Shown one piece after another: positions 49,601-58,600 of a stretch of 64,000 nucleotides of DNA. Under the pieces are notes generated by a model, which made no database searches, was not told the DNA's origin, and worked only from the letters and a program-made list of their open reading frames with translations. The stretch's first letter is position 1. Every line of letters starts with the position of its first letter. The DNA comes from Heterobilharzia americana. Its lineage: Eukaryota; Platyhelminthes; Trematoda; Strigeidida; Schistosomatidae. The position numbers and the translations under genes are program-made. The stretch lies in NCBI GenBank assembly GCA_944470555.2, contig OX104128.1, forward strand, positions 64,177,257 to 64,241,256, written 5' to 3'.

Positions 49601-52600
49601 AGGCTTCTCGATTTGGATGGGAAGAGCTTCGGTGATGCAGAGGATACGAAGATATACAGCCTTGTGAGGTTTCTTTCCACCTTACAAATGACTTTACACG
49701 AGAAGGTTTTTGAGATAGAATTGATCTATGTTCACGATGTATTCAATTATAACACTGATAATCGCTCCATTTTTCCTCTCTGTAACCACGCAGGATAGTG
49801 TTTTTGAACTGTTTTGGATAACAGTCGCGCCGAACGACTGCACAAGAGCAAGTGAATTGATATATGCACATAGTAGTGGTCAGATGCAAAAGTTTCTGCT
49901 TTGACTTCTTGCAAATCTTTAAGTGACGTTGATGCAAAAATGTCCTACTTAGAGCGTTTGAGATCCCCCTTTTTAGGGTATCAGTGACAGAATCACATAC
50001 AGTGACACAGTATTGTTTACTTGATGGCATTATGAGCAAAAATTATTGTACACAATCTTATCAATGTACGATTATGAGCAATAATTTCCTACACTGTATC
50101 ACTATGTTTTATAAACCAAATAAACAAATCTAATATGGAAGAGCCATGATGACATTGGTAATTTTAGATATAATAGGTTTCTCTACTGAATACTCCTGCG
50201 TATCCAATAAAATGTGAGCTCTAACTGTCGTAACCTTTATTAAGTATGAGAAGTCTGACGGAAATTCGTGATCAATGAAGACAAATACTTCATTTACTCA
50301 GTTATAAGACTTGTGACAGATAAAAAATGTTCTGCTTAAACAAAAGGAAGAACATTCAACTTTGACACAAAAGCAACTTACAAGATTTGTTTCTTACATG
50401 TTGGTTTATAGGATTTTACAGAATGACTACAAGAATCATGAGTGCTTAAGTCTACCTCCTTTAACATGGAAAATAAAATAGTAGAAGTAGAAAGACTCTA
50501 AATGTAGCCGAAATCTCCCAACTGAGAGCGAAAATGAATACTAAATCCTACCTGCCTCCCAGTGAGTGATGGTGTTCCCACCGGGACTAGGGAGCGATCG
50601 CTTCAAACGCAAGAGCGTTACCCACTACACCACCGAGCCACGATAGCCACTTCTTCTGCGATTGGCATAGGTTTAGTGCTAGCCACTGCCCATCTTTACT
50701 ATACATAGTTAAAAGCCAGGCAATATCGAGGCATCCGCATAGAGGCTTATCAATTCGGTCGAATCAACGACGGTGTAACACAAGCAATAACACTAAATAT
50801 ACTTATTACTCTAAAGCTTTTTATTAGCGTATAATTACCACAGTAAGAAGTAACTTTTACCTATTTAAATACATCTGGAGTGTAACCCCACAAACCTAAA
50901 ACTGGTAGTATTCATATTATTTTTTAAGGAAGATAACTAGGCTACTCAAAGTTGAAGGTTAACGCATGAGTTTGGCTTTTTTTGAGTGTAAAATTCAAAA
51001 ACTGATCTTTATTGAGTTCTAGTTTAGAAATTACTGTAGGGAAATGCAGAAATAGTTATTACTATTTGATATTCCATTACTTTAGACTGTAATGCATTTG
51101 ATGCTGTTGTTTTGAATATCCTACGCTGATTGGATCGAATTGGTTGGTGTCTATTGGTTAGATTATCTAGTGGATAACACACTGGAGTTTAAAACGATCT
51201 GTCCCCAGTTCGAGTCCAATAGGAGGCAGGTACATCCTACTGACAAGTCTCAGATAAAAAGAGACGCACATGCAGGATTCCACTATTAGCCACCAGATGT
51301 TCAACTATCCCATTCTTTCAAACCGTGAACAATAAGTTTGTAAATCACGTTAGTAGCAAAATCAAACAATTTAATTCAGAAGATAGATGAGGCGCTGATA
51401 ATCCTTTTGTACACTTCCAAGTTTTCATAACTGAAAAAACGGGGACTAGTTGAAGAAACTTGTATCAAAGACAGTATTCCCTGAAGTATTCACAAGAGCA
51501 CAATCCTAGTAAGCTATCATCTTATTCAAATTTATGTAAGGTGGAAAATGGAGAAAATTACAGTGTTTCATATTTCTCAAACAAAAACAGATGTCAGTCC
51601 ATGATGAATACTACTTCTAAATTAAAAATTCCCATTCATCTCAAAAATACATTACTGTATAGTGCTCTGCTCATTAGTGACTTGCTTCCAGATGATATCA
51701 GAAGTTCTAATGAGAAGTTGTGACTTGTGGGGTCAACCAGTCGGAAGTGAAGTGGGTGCTAACTGGAGACCTTGGGTGACAGTCGCGCTATGTCGTAAAT
51801 TGACAGAAGTTGGAAATTGTGAACCACTGGAAACCGACCCAGTGGTTGGAATAGTTACCGCGTTCGCCATGAAACCTGAAGGTCGTGAGTTTGATCCATA
51901 GCCGGATTGTGGGTGCCTAGTGCTGAGCAGTCCCATACTAGGACGAAACAGCTGTCTAGTGCTCCCAGATTTCCAATGGTTTCCCAAGTGATATCAGTCT
52001 ATGATGAATACTAATTCTAAAAACAGATTTGTTTAGAAGAAACACTATTGCACTGACTTATTCAGATCATCAGTAACTTACTATGAACATCAATAGTAAC
52101 TGCAACTGACAAATTTCGTCTGATTACATCATGATGCATTTGAGTTGCAGCATTTGACACACTGCAGACAATTTCATCACCATCTTCCAAACCAGCTTTA
52201 AGTAAACTTAATGTAGATTGATCTCCAACGTTTTCTACACTGATTAAAGGATGTAATTTCCCCCATACTTTGAGTAAACTATCTGGAAAAAAAAAATTAA
52301 AGAATGTGAATAGAAATTTTTCCGATTATCTATTTGAGTTGATCAAGAGCGAGTAAAACAGATTGTGCAATATTGTCACTTATTCCTAGTTCTTAATAGT
52401 ATAAAACCAGTCTGTTATATAGATGTGATCTGAGTAATGATGCTTAATGATTATAATCCATTGATTGAAACCAGTAACTCTGTACTTTCATCTGTACTAC
52501 ATTAGGCCATACTTTTTTTAGCTTCATTTAGATTTTCAATCCTGATTGCCTACTCAACTTTACTTCCAGTAAAACAGAGTTTGTCAAACAAGTGATGTCT

Positions 52601-55600
52601 AACATTTATATTTCTATGGTTGTTATTGATTGAAAAGAGATTGATCAAATGAAACAAGTTGATAGAACTGTGCTCATGATGTTGTTCTTGGGTTTTTCAC
52701 ATTTTCACAAGGAAGTAGAATATTTTTAAACTTGTACTACTGCACATTTTTCTATGCATTAGTGTAAAATATGAAGCTGTTAAGCTACATTCTTCAAGAT
52801 TCTTGCTTCACTCCTCCTTATTTGTTTATTACCTAGGGATAGTAACCTGATTTTTTCCCCCCTGTGTTTCAACTTTATATACAAGATGATATGAGTTTAT
52901 TTATTCGTTGGAATTCTTTGTTGTAACACAAATGATTTCGATATCATTTGCATATGATTTCTGTCAAACTGTGAATATGAGTTATTTGGATACCTACTAA
53001 AGTGCATAGTCGAACACCAGCAATATTGACTGTTAGTCAAGTGAGCATAGTAGCACACCGTCATCATGTATGAAGAAACAGGTCAGTGGTACTCACAGCA
53101 CCGAATTCCCGTTTCATATAAAGTTTTAGAAAAATATGAACACTCAAAGAGATTTAGCGGCAAAACTTGAGTAACATTATCAGGAAGAAAACCCATTATC
53201 TCAACAAAATATGATCGCAATAAGAATTGATACATGAAATTTATCAACTGTTGAGGAAGCAACTGGTTATGACGTTTTGGTGAAGGGCATGAATACCATA
53301 CGTATAAGAGAAACCTGTGTGCGAATTATACCGCTTATCCTTGACATATTTGGCTCCACTTTCACGCTGTCGTTGCTTAATCACAAACAGTCTTTAATGC
53401 GAAGTATTAGTATTATTATCGTTTGTCCCTCGGGTTCCTACTGGAACATAGGGCTTCGCTTGCACATTGCTTTCTCACTGTGTTCCATGCAGTCTCTTCA
53501 ACCTGAATCCATGACTGCCCACACCCCTCATTTCTTCCTCATATGATCACCTCCATGTTACCCTCATCTAGGACACCCAACTCGTCGTTTCCCATTTGGA
53601 TTCCACTCAGAAACCTATCCTAGCTCGTGATGTCCCTGAATGGTCTTCTCAGTGTAAACTCAATCCAATTCATTTCCATTATCTGCTGCATATTTTTTTC
53701 GACGATGGGTTCTTGCTATGTTGGTTCGTTGTCAGCCAGTCAGTCAGCCACAATGAGTTCCTTGTTACCTATTCTTATTATTCTGACCATCTGATCTCCA
53801 TTTCCAGTATCGAGTGAACGTGAGTGGTATCTGTTGATGAGTGTTTCTAGTTTGATGGAAATGCATTTCGCAACACGCCATATCTCTCAACCATCACGTA
53901 GAGGCACTGACTTACTTGATTGGCGTTACTGTTGAAAACACGGATCTTGTTCACTCTTCATGTTGAGTGCAGTGCAGTGCAGTGCAGTGGAGTGGAGTGG
54001 AGTGGAGTGCAATAGATGTGCACACTGCTTTCAGGTTGATGAAGGAAGAGCTGTCTTGCTGTCTTTCTGATTTTGGCTTTCACGTTCTCATCTGTGTCGC
54101 CCATAGTTGAAACGATGTTGTCTGCCTAGGTAGGTAGATGAGTAGGTGAGTAGGTGTGTAGGTAGGTAGGTAGGTAGGTTAGGGGTGGTGGGTAGGTAGG
54201 TAGGTAGGTGGAATAGACAACTTCCTTATATATCTCCCCTTCATGGTGATTGTTGGTTGGGTATCTTCATCACCACTGTCTTCTCTGCGTTCACCTGAAC
54301 GATGTCTCGCCTTCACTGTCCTGCCTTTTCTGCCAACTTGTTGGCTTTTGCCTGTAGATCTTCGAGCTCGTTTGACACGATACGAGACATAAGTCATCAT
54401 CATCGGCGAGATCCGAATCTGCTTCTTGGTTCTTTTCACCGGTCCATCCAGCTCATGCGCATCTTCTCACTCCTCATGGTTTGCTGCATGATCCAGTCCA
54501 GTCGACCACAATCAGGAAGACCATTGGTGATGGTTGGAGGAAATCTTGTCATGTCTTATTGCTATCTTCACTTCAAAGGCATCACTGAAGTTTCCATTGT
54601 GAATCACTCGACGTGTGACATCGTCATATAGCATATAGCTGTTGAATGAGGTTGATAAATAGTTGTGGCACTAAAACCGCAGTGTTGAAGCAGCTGCCCA
54701 CCAAATTACTTCTCGGTCGACGCCGTCGAATGCGTTTTTAAAGTCGATGAATTTGAGGTGCAGTTGACTTGACTGCCATTCTGTGCTCTGTTCTATGATG
54801 ATGTGTATCGTAGTGTTGCAATTTGATCCTCGCATGATTTGTTCTTCCTGAAGCCAGCTAGCCAGTCTGTTTCGATGGTAATTTTGAATGGAGAGCATTT
54901 TCAGTCTCTTCGAGATGATGCGGCCTAATAGTTTGCTTGTGGATGACAGGAGTGGAGCATGATTTCGCACCAGTTCTTGCAAATACTTAGGTTTTCCTTC
55001 CTTGGGAGTTTGACAAGGTAGTTTTTCTTCCAGTCTGGAGGTACCTTTCCTTCCTTCCTTGCAAATCTTCTACAGTAGTGGTATGAGCATATCCGTTATC
55101 GTCTGTGCCCCTGTTATCAGTGCTTCTGAAATGATTGCATCTGGTCCTGCTGCTTTGCCGGATTTCAGCCGCTTTTTGGCATTAAGTACTTACTACTGCT
55201 TTTCCTGGAGGGCTTGTATTCACTGGTAATTCTGTAACTGAGCTTTTGGTTGTATTTCTGGAAGAGTTGCAGGTGGTGGTCGATTCAATGGCTTTTCGAA
55301 TGGTCAGACCGTCGTTTCCTTTGTTTGTCCCCTTTTGTGGTAATTAATTTTCCTTCAATATCTTCAAAATATGTTGTGAGTGCAATCCGCGTTTTAGATA
55401 AACTAAATTTCATTATCATATTGTCAAAATTCCTTATTATGAAAAAATTCGACTCTATGAATGGTTATGAGGTTAGCAAAGTGAAGGACTGGTAATCTAA
55501 GAATAATTTTCATGGGAGAATTCAAATATTATCTAAAAAAATTTATTTTCTTACAATTAAATATAAAGTATTTCATATTAGTATAACAAACATCTTACTC

Positions 55601-58600
55601 ATTTTCGCTATTTCAGTAGTACTCTTGGGTGTTTTAGATTTTGTCTCCAAATTTGGTATCTCTTTACGATTAAGCAACCATTTGAAACTGGGATGAGGTC
55701 GTCCACCAGCAGCTAAACAGATTAAATCAATACGAGCAACAGGATCTGGTTGTGATAATATCAGTTTTTTATCTGGCAATTGAACATTCTGGTATAATAT
55801 TTGAGGTTCATTCGGTTTAACTAAATTTATGCACAAAAATTGAAATGAAAAACAAAACAAATAACCATAGTTTAATCACCATCCTTTAAAAATATGCACT
55901 GATTTGTTGTACAAAACACAATGAAATAGTTAAGAAACAAAAATGGAATCCACCTGACATTGTGTTTCAAGAATCATATGATTTACTGACGAAACATGAA
56001 CTGGATAACAGGATAAACACAACAAAGTAGGTTACTTTCAAAGCACAAAAGTTAAGCATCAAATATTCATTTATAACGATTTACTACATTTCTGACAGTG
56101 GAAAGATCCAGCAACTTCATTACTGCCTGAAAATAGTTTCCTTGACCTAACTGTGAAATAATTCATAGGATTCTATCACCCTTTAAGATTTGATAGTATG
56201 ATGTTGATTAATATCCAAAAATGAATCGGTCCATAGTATGATATATATTTGATTAGAGCAGTTAAAATGTAGTCATGGCTTGATATCTTTCGGAATGCTT
56301 AATTTTAATGCATAACTAGCTATAACTTTGACGATTGAAGTGATAAAAAAATTGTTTAAATGGAACGTCGTACTTATTAAAGCCTATTACTTGATCTCAT
56401 AGTTTCCGATAACACCAAGATTTGCCTTTAGCTTCTGTAGGCAGTCATTTCATAGTAATTAGTGACCATTTAAATACTCCATTATAATGAAGCACGGAGA
56501 ATATACTGGGTTCATTTTTGTCGAATTCTTTCTTCTTCGAAATTTAAGGAAGTTTGGTCAGGCCATGGAAGATACATGTATTTATTCAGTGGAAGTTTAA
56601 GAAACCTTGAGTGTTTGAACAGGTTTTTTTCATCACACCTGAGTTAGACATATAGTGACTACTGAGTCAGTCATATCATTAACTTAGAATTTCATTATAT
56701 TCTCAAAAAACCACTATTACATCAAAGTAAACGTCATACGAAGAAAAGAAGCATTGCGCACCAAGGTGGTTCAATTTTTAACATAAACAATGGACATCTA
56801 AATCAGCTTAGAACGTATTACTTGACAGCTGCAGTATTTACCTCGATTTGTGAAGTTTTAGTACTTCATCAAAACCGACTACAGTCAGCTACTTCGACTT
56901 ATGTAATTGATCTAATAGTCCTTATATAATTATTATATATTATTGTTTGTCCCTTGAGTTCCTAGTAAAACATACGGATTCACTTACACGTATCCATTAC
57001 ACTCTCTTCTATCAAATATTTTCAAACTCACTCCACAACTACCACAACCTCTCATTCCTTCCTCACACCATCTCCTCCATGTCATCCTCACCTCCGACGA
57101 CCAACTCGCCGTTTCCCATCCCATTCAAGTTGAACTCGAGTGTCTGGCGTGTCGCGTGATGTCCCCAATCGGTCTTCTCAGTGCATACCCAATCCAATCC
57201 AGTCCATCTCCACTTCCTTCGAGTGCATATTTGTTGAGCGATAGGTTGTTGTTTGGTTCGTTGCCAGGCAGCCAGCTATCCAGCCATCCAGCCAGACAGC
57301 CAGACAGCCAGACAGCCAGACAGACAGACAGCCATAGTGAGTTCCTTGTTCCTTATTCTCATTATTCTGGCCATCTCAGCTTCAGTAACGAGCCACCGTA
57401 GGTGGCAGTTGTTGATGAATATGTGTAGTTTGTTGGAAATCCCTCTCGTAACGCTCGAAGTCTCTGAGCCATACAGAAGCACTGACTTGACTGAATTGGT
57501 GTTGAAAATCTGGATATTGTTCACACTTGATGCTGAGTGTGGTGCAGTGGATGTCCACTCTGGTTGCAGGTTAGTGAACACCTGTCTTGCTGTCTTTCCG
57601 ATTGTAGGTGGCTTTGACATCTTCGTGTGTGCCAGCACCGCGTGTGGTTGAAACGATGCAGCCTGCCTACATAGGTGGATGAAGGAGGTTACTTCATTTA
57701 AGTTTCTCCCTTTCATGTTGATTGGAGTTGGTTGTTGTTGTTGGTGGTGGTGGTGGTGGCGTTGGCGTTGGTTGGGTATCTTCATCACCTTTGTTTCTTT
57801 ACGTTCACTTGAAATCCCGTCTTCGCTGCCTTACCTCTTCTATCGACTTGCTGGATTTTGCCTGTAGGTCTTTGAGTTTGTGTGACGTTGGACACAAGTC
57901 ATCGTGGGCAAAATCCAAATCTTCTAGGCTATTCTCATCGGTCCAGGGTTTCTTATTTTCTCACTCCTCACTGTTTGTTGCATGATCCAGTCCAGTTCAC
58001 CACAATCAGGAATATCGTGGGTGATAGTAGACAGCCTTGTTTCACTCCTGTCTTCACTTCAGTGGCATCACTGAGCTTCCCATTGTGAATTACTTGGTAT
58101 GTGGTGTCTTTATGTAGTTGTTGAATGAGGTTGACAAAGGTTTGCGGTATTCCGTAGTGTTGAAGCAGTTTCCAAATTGCTTGTCGGTCGACGCTGTCAA
58201 AGGCCTTCTCAAAGTCGATGAAGTTGAGGTGAGGTAGATAGTTGACTGCCGTTCTATGCTCTGTTCTGTGATGACGCATAGGGTTGCAAGTTAGTCCTCA
58301 CATGATTTGTACTTCCTCAATCCAGCTTGCTCAGGTCGTAGTTTTGAGTCCAGCGCATTCTTTAGTCTCTCCAGTATGATGTGGCCTAATATTTTGCTTG
58401 GGGTGGACTGGAGCATAATTCCTCGCCAAAAGGAGTCATAGGTTATTCGCAAGTGTGATCTTTGCAACTGAAGCGTACAGTTATAAGAACCTTGTGATCT
58501 CTGAAAGACTGACAGAACCTAGCAATTTAGCAGTTGCCTAGGTCATATCGTTAATTGAAGAAAAACTAGTTGAGTAATTCCGTTACTGTCACTATATTGT

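Noticed and set aside
49426..49635. K/E-rich 69-codon plus-strand frame (VSKQKDEKKKVEGGGEQRR)
   Set aside because: Low-complexity purine run; no domain and no splice context.
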